From Parabacteroides goldsteinii (GTDB taxonomy: Bacteria; Bacteroidota; Bacteroidia; Bacteroidales; Tannerellaceae), in the NCBI RefSeq assembly GCF_015550595.1, contig NZ_JADNBB010000002.1, forward strand, positions 248,001 to 312,000: a stretch of DNA of 64,000 nucleotides, read 5' to 3'. The position numbers were made by a program, and so were the translations under genes. Below are positions 19,564 to 29,032 of the stretch, one piece after another. The stretch's first letter is position 1, and every line of letters starts with the position of its first letter. Below the pieces are notes generated by a model. The model was not told the DNA's origin and did not search any database. It saw nothing but the letters and a program-made list of their open reading frames with translations.

Positions 19564-20759
19564 ATGAAAATGAAGTTAATCGTATGGAGCGTTTTGGTTT
19601 TACAAAGTGTTTGGGCTTTTGGTAAGAGTGAGGGTCGGCAAGCGACAATACTTGTAAAACCTGGTTCGGGAACCTTGCTGCAGGCTATTCGTAAAGCGGC
19701 ATCTTTGGAAGGAGATGTGATCATTGAAATGAAGGGCGGCGAATACCGCACGGACAAAACTATCGGAATCCACCCAGGTAAATGGTCTTCTTTACTGATA
19801 AAAGCGAGGGAAGGAGAAAAGGTATCCGTATCCGGTGATAAAGTGATTCCATTAAGTAGAATAAGACAAGTGAAAGACCAGGTTATCCTGTCCCGCCTGC
19901 AGGAAAGTGTACGTGGAAAAGTGGTAGAGGTGGATTGTAAAGGTATTGTCGAGGCTTTGGCTAATATCCGTCCTTCCGGTTTTGGACGATCCTGTCGGGT
20001 GTTTGGATGGATGGCGTAGGTAACCGGGTTACCAAATGCGACATATCGGATGCACCGAGCATGGCTATCCTGTTTCATGGAAATGAGCATACGATAGAAT
20101 ATTGTGATATTACGCAGGTTTGTCAGGAAGTAGACGACCAGGGTGCCATTTATTATGGACGTGAGCCGTTGGAACGAGGTAATGTGATCCGTTATAATTA
20201 TTTCCACGAATTAAGTCCGCGTCATCGGGTAACAGCCACTTACCATGACGATGGTGCTTGTGGAAGCGAAGTTTATGGTAATATCTATTTCAAAGCCGGC
20301 TCATTGCCTGTACTGATTGGAGGCGGAATGGATCATAAATACTATAATAATATCTTTATTGATTCTCCTACGGCTATTCATCTGGATAATCGTTTACAAA
20401 ACTGGGCTGGAAGCATGCTGGATAAAGGCGGTATTTACGACAAACGCTTGCAGGCTGTTAATTATACGCAACCACCTTATGGCGTGAAATATCCGGAATT
20501 GGTTAATTACTGGCAGGAAGACCCGGCTTTTCCGAAACGGAACCGGATATACGGCAATCTCTTTTATAATATAACCAACCTGCTGCATGGCAACAGCCAG
20601 TGGGGCGAATTCTGGAATAACTGGGCGACTAATGAAGATCCGGGCTTTGTCGATCCGTCCGACCCTTTAAAAGGATTCCGGAAAGATGCCCCTGTCTTTA
20701 AACGGATAACCGGTTTTAAAGAGATTCCTTATGCTGAGATCGGGTCGACGTTGAAATAA
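19564..20759 (+). pseudogene. Right-handed beta-helix polysaccharide-active protein, disrupted by internal deletion/frameshift
   Basis: Two pieces of one protein lie in different frames. Piece 1 (19564-20019, 151 residues) has a signal peptide and the N-terminal part typical of secreted beta-helix enzymes (TLLQAIRKAASLEGDVIIEMKG), ending RPSGFGRS before running into a stop. Piece 2 (20007-20759, about 250 residues) begins inside the beta-helix repeats (GVGNRVTKCDISDAPSMAI, FHGNEHTIEYCDI) and runs to a normal end. The region corresponding to the LYVNGKRAILAR-type segment of the intact relative at 46899 is missing, so a simple one-base error does not explain it. The promoter copy B upstream is intact. 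If intact relatives are GH141-like, the lost activity could be a fucosidase or similar; this is a guess. Confidence 0.75.
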
Positions 20760-20763
20760 TCTT

Positions 20764-20837
20764 AAAAGTGTTTCACCCTGATGAAACAAGTGTTTCTCCT
20801 AAATGAAACAACTGTTTCTTTAAGGTGAAACACTTTT
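20764..20837 (+). repeat. Three 22-bp tandem palindromic repeats inside a 14-bp outer stem
   Basis: GTTTC cores at 20769, 20791 and 20813, and TGAAACA at 20782, 20804 and 20826, all repeat with an exact 22-bp period, each unit being GTGTTTC-n7-TGAAACAA or close to it. The outer ends (AAAAGTGTTTCACC 20764-20777, GGTGAAACACTTTT 20824-20837) form a perfect 14-bp stem and the inner units make two more hairpins. It follows the broken beta-helix gene and may act as its terminator. Confidence 0.85.
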
Positions 20838-20980
20838 GGGCTTGTAGTTTAACGATTTTAGAAAAGCTGATATATGCAGTTGAATAATCTGTTGTTTCGA
20901 TTTTTCTGATGACGGAGTAAGTAAATGTTTGATTTAAATCGTTTTTGTTGTGTAATTGTTATACCGGCGATTCTAATCTT

Positions 20981-21553
20981 ATGAAATTAAGTGGAGAAAA
21001 GGGAGATTTGATTCCACGGGTTGAGGTGGAATTATTTAAAAAGATATATGTAGCCTATACCCCTGACTTAGTTGCTACAGCAGCCCGGTATGTCGGTATG
21101 GTAACGGCAGAAGACCTGGTGCAGGAGCTTTTTTTGAAGGTTTGGAATCAGAAACTCTTTTTATGTGTCAAAGCTTCCGAACTTAAATATTTTTTGTTTG
21201 CATCTCTTCGCAATGCCTGTTTGGATGTGCTGAAACACGAAGAGGTAAAACAAGGATATGCCGAGTATTATAAGAAAGAGTTGATGATGGAAATATTATC
21301 TTGCTCTGAACAGCCTTTTTATTATGAGGAAGAAAACGACAGCCTCAATACTCTTTTTGGGAAAATTAATCAATTACCTCCTAAATGCCGGGAAATATTT
21401 CTTGCCTCTTACATCGATGGGAAAAAAGCATCCGAAATAGCCAATGATAAGTCCATCTCACAACGTACGGTAGAAGCTCAATTGTATAAGGCCTTGAAAA
21501 TACTACGCGGAGTGCTGACTATATTTATTTTATTTTTTTTCATTTCTGAGTAA
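20981..21553 (+). CDS. ECF-type RNA polymerase sigma factor
   Basis: 190 residues from ATG 20981; two TTG codons upstream extend the frame but are unlikely starts. Region 2 is at about 20-80 (LFKKIYVAYTPDLVATAARYVG, EDLVQELFLKVWNQK) and region 4 at about 115-175 (LPPKCREIFLASYIDGKKASEIA, ISQRTVEAQLYKALK). It ends in a hydrophobic tail (TIFILFFFISE). It controls the downstream susC/D through the FecR 45 bp away. Confidence 0.93.
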   Translation: MKLSGEKGDLIPRVEVELFKKIYVAYTPDLVATAARYVGMVTAEDLVQELFLKVWNQKLFLCVKASELKYFLFASLRNACLDVLKHEEVKQGYAEYYKKELMMEILSCSEQPFYYEEENDSLNTLFGKINQLPPKCREIFLASYIDGKKASEIANDKSISQRTVEAQLYKALKILRGVLTIFILFFFISE

Positions 21554-21598
21554 GTAAATCTTTAGTGAAAATCGTTTTCGGGATAGAAAAGCAAAATA

Positions 21599-22630
21599 AT
21601 GGAACATAAAGAACATATCGATTATGAAAAGTTACTGATCCGGTATCTACAGGATACAGCTGATACTCAATCTTTGCAGCAGCTGTTGGATATTGTCCGG
21701 AAATCGGAAGACAAGAAACGGGAGTTGGCAGAGTTGCAATCAGTTTATGATTCTTTATCCATACAGCTTGATGCGCAAAAATATCCGATAGAGGCTAGTT
21801 GGGAGAAGATGCGGCAGAAAATAAATGTGGATAAACAACCGAAAGTGTCTCGAAAGTCCATAACTCTATTATTGTCTTATGCTGCAATTATCCTATTGGC
21901 TTTGTCGTTGGGCATACAGTATTTGTATTATCGTAATCTCCGTCAACCGCAAGAGGTGGCAGATAGTTATACACGATTTGTGGTGGAAAAAGGGGGAGGA
22001 AAAAGCTCTTTGTTCCTTCCGGATGGAACTAAAGTCCTGTTGAATGCCGGAACGACTATTCAATATCCGACACGCTTCGACCAGAAAGAACGGATTGTGA
22101 TGCTGGATGGTGAAGGTTTTTTTGAAGTTGCCGAGAATCAGCAGAAACCATTTGTCGTCCGGTTGAAAGGACATGACGTAAAAGTTTTAGGGACAGTCTT
22201 TAATGTAAAGGCCTATTCGGATATGGATCATACTGTGACCTCCTTGATTTCAGGAAAAGTTCTTTTGACTTCTTATGATACGGAAGGTTCGATATGTGAA
22301 GAACAAGTTTTACATCCGGATGAGACAGCCCGTATCGATAAGCAAACCGGAACAATAATGACTTTCCGTAGTGATGATGAGTTTCAGTTAGCATGGACAA
22401 AAGGTCTTTATAAATTTAAAGATAAACCTTTCTCGGACGTAATGTCTGAACTGGAACATCTGTACGATGTAACTATTTTGATAGAAGATGACAAACTCGC
22501 TAAGTCTGTTTATACCGGTAGTTTGGTTTTGAAAAACACGATCGAAGAGGTTTTGAAACCTTTAGGCCAATACAATAAGTTTCGGTATAGGAAAGAGGGG
22601 CATGTGATCCGTATTTACTCCGAAAAATAA
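21599..22630 (+). CDS. FecR-family anti-sigma regulator
   Basis: 343 residues: cytoplasmic N-terminus, a transmembrane helix at about 88-108 (ITLLLSYAAIILLALSLGIQ), the FecR domain (GGGKSSLFLPDGTKVLLNAGT to LGTVFNVKAYSD) and the C-terminal DUF4974 part (LYKFKDKPFSDVMSELEHLY). Partner of the sigma factor at 20981 and of the transducer at 22805. Confidence 0.95.
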   Translation: MEHKEHIDYEKLLIRYLQDTADTQSLQQLLDIVRKSEDKKRELAELQSVYDSLSIQLDAQKYPIEASWEKMRQKINVDKQPKVSRKSITLLLSYAAIILLALSLGIQYLYYRNLRQPQEVADSYTRFVVEKGGGKSSLFLPDGTKVLLNAGTTIQYPTRFDQKERIVMLDGEGFFEVAENQQKPFVVRLKGHDVKVLGTVFNVKAYSDMDHTVTSLISGKVLLTSYDTEGSICEEQVLHPDETARIDKQTGTIMTFRSDDEFQLAWTKGLYKFKDKPFSDVMSELEHLYDVTILIEDDKLAKSVYTGSLVLKNTIEEVLKPLGQYNKFRYRKEGHVIRIYSEK

Positions 22631-22690
22631 TTGTTTTGATGTATAACTTTAAAAATAGAAAGGATGGAACCACCAGAGAAGTAAACAATT

Positions 22691-22724
22691 AAAAAAATTC
22701 GGGAAATGCCAGGCACCTCCCGAA
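22691..22724 (-). terminator. Minus-strand intrinsic terminator in susC leader, locus 2
   Basis: Plus A7 (22691-22697), TTCGGGA (22698-22704), a 13-nt loop, TCCCGAA (22718-22724). On the minus strand this is a 7-bp stem followed by T7. Same position relative to susC as at 10666. Confidence 0.75.
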
Positions 22725-22791
22725 CTATTATTCATTTCAGTCTTCCCGCGAACGTCGGCAAACAGTAACGGAAAGACTTCAAACTTAAAAT
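22691..22791 (-). ncRNA. Predicted cis-antisense small RNA to susC leader (DonS-like), locus 2
   Basis: The minus-strand box TATTTTTG (plus 22798-22805) fits TAnnTTTG and overlaps the A of the susC ATG at 22805, exactly as at locus 1. Transcription to the terminator at 22691-22724 would give about 100 nt. A second possible box (plus CAAACTTA at 22780) lies nearer the terminator. Confidence 0.6.
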
Positions 22792-22804
22792 AATACACAA
22801 AAAT

Positions 22805-25800
22805 ATGGAAAAATATCAAGAGTGGGGCTTTTTGTCTCCAAAAATAAGGCGTATCATGAAATTAACACTGGCTTTTACGCTATTATGTATCATACATATA
22901 TCTGCCAATACGTATGCACAGACCACACAGGTATCAATAGATGTTAAAAACGGTACTTTTTATGATGTGGTGAAACAAGTGGAGAAACAGTCTGAATATC
23001 TGTTTTTTTACAATAGTAAAGATATTCCCAACGATTTGCCGTTTAGTCTTCAGAAGACTAAATCCAATATCACTGTGATATTGGATTATCTGGTAGAAAA
23101 GTATGATTTGTCATATAAAATAGATGACAGACAGATTTTTTTGACAAAGAATGCGGTTATTCAGCAACAACAAGGAAAACGAATAACGGGTATCGTAAAA
23201 GAGCCGAACGGTGAACCGATAATTGGAGCCAATGTGATGGAAAAAGGGACGACCAATGGAACAATAACAGATGTAGATGGAAAGTTCTCTCTGGAAGTCT
23301 TTTCGGATAATGCGACAGTGATTATTTCGTATATAGGTTATCTTTCCAATGCGGTATCAATCAAAGGTCAATCGGTGTTTAATATAACTCTGAAAGAAGA
23401 TTCTCAGAGCTTGGAAGAAGTTGTTGTTGTCGGTTATGGAACGCAGAAGAAGGCCACTTTGACTGGAGCGGTTAGCAATATTGGTAACGAAGAATTGATA
23501 AAGACGCGTAGTGAAAACGTAAAGAATATGATTTCCGGTAAGATACCGGGAGTTCGTGTTGTACAGAAGTCTGGTGAACCGGGTAGTTATAATACCGATA
23601 TGCAGATTCGTGGTATGGGTACCCCGTTAGTGATTATTGATGGTGTACCTCGTTCCAATATGGATCGTTTGGATCCGAATGAAATCGAATCATTCTCTGT
23701 ATTGAAAGATGCCTCTGCTGCCATTTATGGTGTAAAAGCTGCAAATGGTGTGGTAATCATTACGACTAAACGTGGTAAGACTCCTAAACTGACATTGGAC
23801 TACAATGGTTCTGTTGGTTGGCAACAGGCCTCGAACATTCCGGAAACACTGAATGCTGCCCAGTGGATGGAGTTGACCAATGAAAACGCAATCAATCAGG
23901 GAAGAAGTTTGATGTTTACACAAGAAGATATAGACCAGTATCGTATGGGATTAAAACCGGAAACCAAATGGTCGGATGTCGGTTTTGATAAAATAGCTCC
24001 ACAGACACAACATAGTATCAGTGCCCAGGGCAAATCGGATAAAATAGATTATTTCATGAACTTCGGTTACATGAAGCAAGATGGCTTCTATTCCAGTGGC
24101 GACTTGAATTACGAACGGTATAATGTGCGTACCAATATCAACGGGCAAATCACTAAGAACTTGAAAGTTGGGATGCAGTTGAATGGGATGATGGGGACGA
24201 AGAACGAACCGATCATGGATGCTTGGGAAGTGTATAAAGCTGCTTGGATGCATATACCGACATTACCGGTTTATGCCAATAACAATCCAGCCTATTTGCA
24301 ACAGTTGCCAGGTGCTTATCATCCCATAGCTTTAACAACTGCAGATATAAGTGGAGCACGCAAAAATCATCAAAAATTATTTCAAAGTACTTTTACGTTA
24401 GATTATGCTGTTCCTTTTATCAAGGGTTTGAATGTTGGGGCAATGTATAGTTATGATTATGATAGTTCTGATAATCGTTATTCAAGGAAGGAGTACGCAT
24501 TGTACGAATACGATGCTGTAGCTGATTCTTATCAACCATTTAAAGCCTATTCTCCATCTCGAATTAATCGTAGTTATTATAAGGATGAAAAGACCTTGTT
24601 GCAATTGAAATTAAATTATGAACGGACATTTAAAGAAATTCATAACTTAAAGGTTCTGTTTTTGTATGAGGAGACAACCCATAAAACTGATAATTTTGCA
24701 GCTCAGAGAGATTTGCCGATGGATGCGGTAGATGAAATCTTTGCGGGTGCAACCGATAATCAACAGGCAACAATGAATACAGACCCGAAAGTCTTTTTCG
24801 ATATGGCAAATAAAGCTTTTGTAGGTCGTATCAATTATGATTTTAAGTCGAAATACTTAGCAGAATTTAGTTTTCGTTATGATGGTTCTTCTAAATTTGC
24901 CAAAGGTTCTCAATGGGGCTTCTTCCCCTCTTTCTTGGGGGCATGGCGTATTTCGGAAGAAGACTTCTTTAAGAATTGTGAGGCGTTGTCTTTTATAAAC
25001 AATTTGAAGGTGAGAGGAACGTATGGTGTGCTGGGAGACGACAATGCTTCTACTTATCAATTCCTGTCGGGTTATACTTATCCGAGTGGCGGATATCTTT
25101 TTAATAACTCGTTTATCAGTGGATTGGGATTCCGGGGGATGGCTAATTCGAATATCACTTGGTTTGAGGCGCATACTGCTGATTTAGGATTGGATGTAGA
25201 TATGTGGAATGGATTGTTGAGTTTTCAAGGAGATATTTTCCGTAGATATAGAAAAAATTTGTTGGCAACTCGTTCGCTTTCCGTACCGGGAACCTTAGGG
25301 GCTGCCTTGCCACAAGAAAACTTGAATAGTGATTTGATACGTGGTTTTGAGATCGGATTGTCTCATACGAATTCGATTGGTGATTTCCGGTATACGATTT
25401 CCGGAAATATCTCTTATTTCAGAGCAATGAATAAATACATCGAACGAGCCGAGTCGAACAATTCATACAGAAATTGGCGGGATAATTATAACGACCGTTA
25501 TGGCGATTTTTATTGGGGATATGAATTTGTTGACTATTTCCACAATATGGGGGATATTTGGTCAGCTCCGGTGCAGGATAATAAAGGAAACTCCATTCTG
25601 CGTCCGGGTGATTACCAATATATCGATTGGAACGAGGATGGCATAATTGATGGGAATGACGAGCGTCCGATTGATTTGAAAGGTGATCCGCGTATCAATT
25701 TTGGTTTTACATTGGCAGGCTCTTATAAAGGGTTTGATGTGAATTTATTGTTCCAAGGTGCTGCCAAAGGCACGGTGATCAATCAGGTACAGATGGAACG

Positions 25801-26197
25801 TCCGTTGACTTGGGACCGTGGTGGCTTGTCTATGTTTATGGATCGTTGGCATACGGCAGAAATGGGAGCTGATACGAAAGATCCTAATACGGAGTGGATT
25901 CCAGGATATTATCCTTCTACCAACAATGGAGGAGAGACAACAAACTATTGGACTTCTTCTCGTAGTATTCAAAATGTCAATTATTTGCGTTTGAAGAGTG
26001 CAGAAATAGGTTATACATTTCCGCAAACGTGGATGCAAAAGGTGGGTATCCAAAACTTACGTCTGTATTTCAATGCCTATAACCTGTTTACTTTGACAGG
26101 ATTGAAGTATATTGACCCGGAACATCCGAGTGATAGTTACAGTTGTTTGTATCCTATTACAAAAACGTATAATGTGGGAATGAACATTACATTCTAA
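22805..26197 (+). CDS. SusC-like TonB-dependent transducer with STN domain
   Basis: 1130 residues. A signal region (about 17-39, LTLAFTLLCIIHISANTYAQ) is followed by the STN domain (about 40-115), the carboxypeptidase-regulatory-like domain (ITGIVKEPNGEPIIGANVMEKG), the plug (EEVVVVGYGTQKKATLTGAV to IYGVKAANGVVIITTKRG) and the barrel ending in YNVGMNITF. Receives the signal-coupled role from the sigma/FecR pair upstream. Its first 230 residues resemble those of the SusC at 39842 closely, while the barrels differ. Confidence 0.95.
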   Translation: MEKYQEWGFLSPKIRRIMKLTLAFTLLCIIHISANTYAQTTQVSIDVKNGTFYDVVKQVEKQSEYLFFYNSKDIPNDLPFSLQKTKSNITVILDYLVEKYDLSYKIDDRQIFLTKNAVIQQQQGKRITGIVKEPNGEPIIGANVMEKGTTNGTITDVDGKFSLEVFSDNATVIISYIGYLSNAVSIKGQSVFNITLKEDSQSLEEVVVVGYGTQKKATLTGAVSNIGNEELIKTRSENVKNMISGKIPGVRVVQKSGEPGSYNTDMQIRGMGTPLVIIDGVPRSNMDRLDPNEIESFSVLKDASAAIYGVKAANGVVIITTKRGKTPKLTLDYNGSVGWQQASNIPETLNAAQWMELTNENAINQGRSLMFTQEDIDQYRMGLKPETKWSDVGFDKIAPQTQHSISAQGKSDKIDYFMNFGYMKQDGFYSSGDLNYERYNVRTNINGQITKNLKVGMQLNGMMGTKNEPIMDAWEVYKAAWMHIPTLPVYANNNPAYLQQLPGAYHPIALTTADISGARKNHQKLFQSTFTLDYAVPFIKGLNVGAMYSYDYDSSDNRYSRKEYALYEYDAVADSYQPFKAYSPSRINRSYYKDEKTLLQLKLNYERTFKEIHNLKVLFLYEETTHKTDNFAAQRDLPMDAVDEIFAGATDNQQATMNTDPKVFFDMANKAFVGRINYDFKSKYLAEFSFRYDGSSKFAKGSQWGFFPSFLGAWRISEEDFFKNCEALSFINNLKVRGTYGVLGDDNASTYQFLSGYTYPSGGYLFNNSFISGLGFRGMANSNITWFEAHTADLGLDVDMWNGLLSFQGDIFRRYRKNLLATRSLSVPGTLGAALPQENLNSDLIRGFEIGLSHTNSIGDFRYTISGNISYFRAMNKYIERAESNNSYRNWRDNYNDRYGDFYWGYEFVDYFHNMGDIWSAPVQDNKGNSILRPGDYQYIDWNEDGIIDGNDERPIDLKGDPRINFGFTLAGSYKGFDVNLLFQGAAKGTVINQVQMERPLTWDRGGLSMFMDRWHTAEMGADTKDPNTEWIPGYYPSTNNGGETTNYWTSSRSIQNVNYLRLKSAEIGYTFPQTWMQKVGIQNLRLYFNAYNLFTLTGLKYIDPEHPSDSYSCLYPITKTYNVGMNITF

Positions 26198-26214
26198 ACT
26201 TAAATTGTAAGAAC

Positions 26215-27990
26215 ATGAAAAAAATAATAGCTAGTCTGTTTTTGGCGATCTTAGGAACCAGTTGTAATTCATTGGATGTACCGCCTGTTGATATCATTCA
26301 GGATAAGGATATTTTTGCTTCCGAGTCCGGTATTACAGCTTATATGGCTTCGTTATATAATGATATGCCGATACCAAACCATGGAGCTACGGTTTGGGGA
26401 TTTAATAATTATTGGAATACATGGCCGCAGGGAGGACACATGTCGGGCGAATTGTTGAACAATCAGTTGTTCTTTGTGTATAATTCGCCTTCCGGGGATA
26501 TGTTTCAGTTTTGGGCATACGACCGGGTGCGTAAGATCAATTACTTTATAGAGAATATGCCTCAGTATGAAGCCAGTTTCCCGGCAGACAAGATTAATAC
26601 TTGGTTAGGGGAAGCCTACTTCTGTCGTGCTTATTATTATTTTAATATGGTAAAACGGTATGGCGCGGTTCCTTTGGTAAAAGAGGTGAGGAACTATCCC
26701 GAAACGAATATCGAAGAGTTACAAATCCCGCGTAATACACAACAAGAAGGTTGGGATTTTGTAGTGGAAGATTTGGATAAGGCCATTGAGCTTTTACCGG
26801 AAGAAAGCATTGAAAAAGGGCGTGTCAATAAATATGTGGCGTATGGTTTGAAATCGAGAGCAATGTTGTATGCCGCTTCCATTTGCCAATTTGATACTCC
26901 GGCTGCCGGTTATGAAGAATTGTTGGGTATGCCAGCATCTAAGGCACAAAGTTACTATCTAGCAGCTTACGATGCTGCTTCCAAACTGGAAGGTAAATAT
27001 TCGTTATACAACAAGTTTACCGATAAGTTTGAGAATTATTGGAATCTGTTCTTGGATGAAGATAATCCAGAGGTGATATTTGCGACTTATTATAAATATC
27101 CGGAGCGTGCTCACAGTTGGGATGTGCACCAGGTGCCATTTCAAGTCAGAGGACCGGAAGGATATTCCGGTATATTGAATCCGACGTTGGAGATTGTGGA
27201 GTTGTTTGATGATGTGAATGGCAATCTGTTTGTGTTGAAAACAACAGATGCCGGTGGTAATCCGATTCGTTACGACAATCCGTATGATATATTTAAGGAT
27301 GTGGAACCCCGTTTACGTGCGAGTGTAATTCTTCCGAATGATGTATTCAAAGGAGAAACGATAGAAATACGGAAAGGCATTTGGACGAGTTATCCGGATG
27401 GAGAATTAAAAACGACAACGGATTTTTCTGCCATGTATCAGGATATGACCATACAAGGCAAAAGTGGCATGGGGCATAATGAAGCGACAACGACGGGATT
27501 CTTGGTTCGTAAATACCAAGATCCGACCTTGGAAAATAGTTATGTCGTTCATGGACATTCCACAGCCCAGTATATCGAAATGCGTTATGCCGAAATCTTA
27601 TTGAACAAGGCCGAAGCCGCTTTCTATCTGAACAAGAAGCAGGAGGCTTTGGATTTGGTTAACCAGGTGAGAGAAAGAGCCGGTGCCAAATTGTACACTT
27701 TGGAGCAATTGACAGAAGAGAATCTCCGTAAGGAAAGACGTATGGAGTTGGTCTTCGAAAAGCATAGTTTCTGGGATTTGCGCAGATGGAGAATTGCGGA
27801 TAAGTTGATGAACAATAAGAAATATACTGCTTTATGTCCGTATTATATTTATGATGAAGGTAAATATATCTTTACTAAAGAGGAGGTAGGTACAACTTAT
27901 ACATATGATGTAAAAGTAAATTATGCCAAAGTCCCGGATGGTGAAATATCCAAGAATCCGAAGCTGTTACCTAATAACCCCGGGTATTAA
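26215..27990 (+). CDS. SusD-like glycan-binding lipoprotein
   Basis: 591 residues. Lipobox LGTSCNSLDVPPVD with Cys17 or so; GEAYFCRAYYYFNMVKRYG is the classic SusD helix; LNKAEAAFYLN, QVRERAGAK and FEKHSFWDLRRWR near the C-terminus are family motifs. It starts 17 bp after the SusC stop and is followed by a third gene in the operon. Confidence 0.95.
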   Translation: MKKIIASLFLAILGTSCNSLDVPPVDIIQDKDIFASESGITAYMASLYNDMPIPNHGATVWGFNNYWNTWPQGGHMSGELLNNQLFFVYNSPSGDMFQFWAYDRVRKINYFIENMPQYEASFPADKINTWLGEAYFCRAYYYFNMVKRYGAVPLVKEVRNYPETNIEELQIPRNTQQEGWDFVVEDLDKAIELLPEESIEKGRVNKYVAYGLKSRAMLYAASICQFDTPAAGYEELLGMPASKAQSYYLAAYDAASKLEGKYSLYNKFTDKFENYWNLFLDEDNPEVIFATYYKYPERAHSWDVHQVPFQVRGPEGYSGILNPTLEIVELFDDVNGNLFVLKTTDAGGNPIRYDNPYDIFKDVEPRLRASVILPNDVFKGETIEIRKGIWTSYPDGELKTTTDFSAMYQDMTIQGKSGMGHNEATTTGFLVRKYQDPTLENSYVVHGHSTAQYIEMRYAEILLNKAEAAFYLNKKQEALDLVNQVRERAGAKLYTLEQLTEENLRKERRMELVFEKHSFWDLRRWRIADKLMNNKKYTALCPYYIYDEGKYIFTKEEVGTTYTYDVKVNYAKVPDGEISKNPKLLPNNPGY

Positions 27991-28010
27991 TCTTATAAAT
28001 GATTATTGAA

Positions 28011-28703
28011 ATGAAGAAGAATTTATTAATGTGTATGTTGTTTGCATTGGGTATGATGTCGTGTGGCGATATTGATAACATGGAAGGTCCTAATGCAGCG
28101 ATAGCAGGAAGTTTGATAGATGAAACGACTAATAAACCTATTATATCTGAACAACCGAATGGTTTCAGAATAAAGATGGTAGAAACGAGTTGGAGTGAAT
28201 CGGCGACACCGGAATATTTCTGGGGAAAAGCCGACGGGACATTTAAAAACACGAAGATATTTAGTGCGACTTATGATGTACAACCGGTGGAAGGAGCTTT
28301 CTTTCCGGTAGAACCAGTATCTGTAACAATCAAGAAGTCTGAAAATATAGACTTTAAGGTTACTCCTTATTTATCGATTCACCCTAAAAAAGTAGAGATA
28401 GCAGGGGACGCCATTGAGGTGGAATGGACTATATCTCGTCCAAAAGTAGGTGATAAGATATTGGATACACGTGTGTTTGTGGTTCATGACAACCTGAATG
28501 TGGGGACAAACTATTTTACAACGGCATTGAGTCCGATGATCGATTTGAGTAGTGTTCCGGATGAGGAAGCCTTGTCTACAACGTACAAACAGACGATTAC
28601 CGGATTGACCAAAGGTAAGACTTATTATGTAAAGATTGGTGCACGAACGGACAACTCCAGCAAACGCTACAATTTTGCAGAAACAGTGAAGTTGGAGTAT
28701 TGA
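28011..28703 (+). CDS. DUF3823-like surface lipoprotein
   Basis: About 230 residues from ATG 28011; an ATG four codons upstream is also possible, but MKKNLL begins a better signal peptide. Lipobox LGMMSCGD. The pattern IAGSLIDETTNKPI ... FWGKADGTFKNTKIFSATY ... VKIGAR is that of DUF3823 proteins, carboxypeptidase-regulatory-like/fibronectin-like beta-sandwich lipoproteins often encoded right after susD. They are thought to help bind glycan at the cell surface; no enzymatic residues are seen. Confidence 0.8.
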   Translation: MKKNLLMCMLFALGMMSCGDIDNMEGPNAAIAGSLIDETTNKPIISEQPNGFRIKMVETSWSESATPEYFWGKADGTFKNTKIFSATYDVQPVEGAFFPVEPVSVTIKKSENIDFKVTPYLSIHPKKVEIAGDAIEVEWTISRPKVGDKILDTRVFVVHDNLNVGTNYFTTALSPMIDLSSVPDEEALSTTYKQTITGLTKGKTYYVKIGARTDNSSKRYNFAETVKLEY

Positions 28704-28737
28704 TATGGCATGTCGGAACCTTGTTCCAAAAGGATGA

Positions 28738-28757
28738 CGATGACCATCCGGTCATCG
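28738..28757 (+). terminator. Short hairpin after the DUF3823-like gene
   Basis: CGATGACC (28738-28745) and GGTCATCG (28750-28757) form a perfect 8-bp stem with a 4-nt loop, 34 bp after the stop. Only AATAAAA follows, so termination is uncertain. Confidence 0.5.
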
Positions 28758-28810
28758 AATAAAACGGGAGGTGAGGAGGATGCTGCCGGTCTGGCAATCT
28801 TACTCCTTAG

Positions 28811-28898
28811 ACTTAGATCGTCTAACTCTAGGCACTTAGCCGGTCTAACTCCCGTTGGTTAGGGTGTCTAACTCCCGGGACTTAGACACCCTAACCAA
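28811..28898 (+). repeat. Four 23-bp tandem palindromic repeats with a 17-bp perfect hairpin
   Basis: Units begin at 28811, 28834, 28857 and 28880. GTCTAACTC recurs at 28820, 28843 and 28866, exactly 23 bp apart; ACTTAG recurs at 28811, 28834 and 28880. Units 3 and 4 together form a perfect 17-bp stem (28855-28871 with 28882-28898, 10-nt loop). No spacer-like unique sequence is present. It may terminate PUL 3 transcripts, although no T-run follows on the plus strand. The remainder of the gene-free stretch 28704-29032 holds the 28738 hairpin and promoter copy C. Confidence 0.85.
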
Positions 28899-28942
28899 AT
28901 TATCCCCGTTTGAGGAGTACTTTTGTAAACTGATAATCCAAG

Positions 28943-29008
28943 CAATAATAATCCACCAAATAAGCAGCTATTTGCTATTTTTTATAGTAATGGCGGTTTT
29001 TATCTTCG
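28943..29008 (+). promoter_or_regulatory. 66-bp conserved promoter element, copy C
   Basis: CAATAATAATCCAC start; the terminal box is TATCTTCG (29001-29008), one base off TAnnTTTG. It ends 25 bp before the ATG at 29033. The hairpin keeps all but one of its 16 pairs, two of them as G-T wobbles where copy A has G-C. Confidence 0.72.
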
Positions 29009-29032
29009 TACATTGAAATAAAAGTAAATATC

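Noticed and set aside
28811-28898. Possible CRISPR array from the regular 23-bp spacing
   Set aside because: Units are contiguous, each partly palindromic, with no unique spacers and no cas genes nearby.
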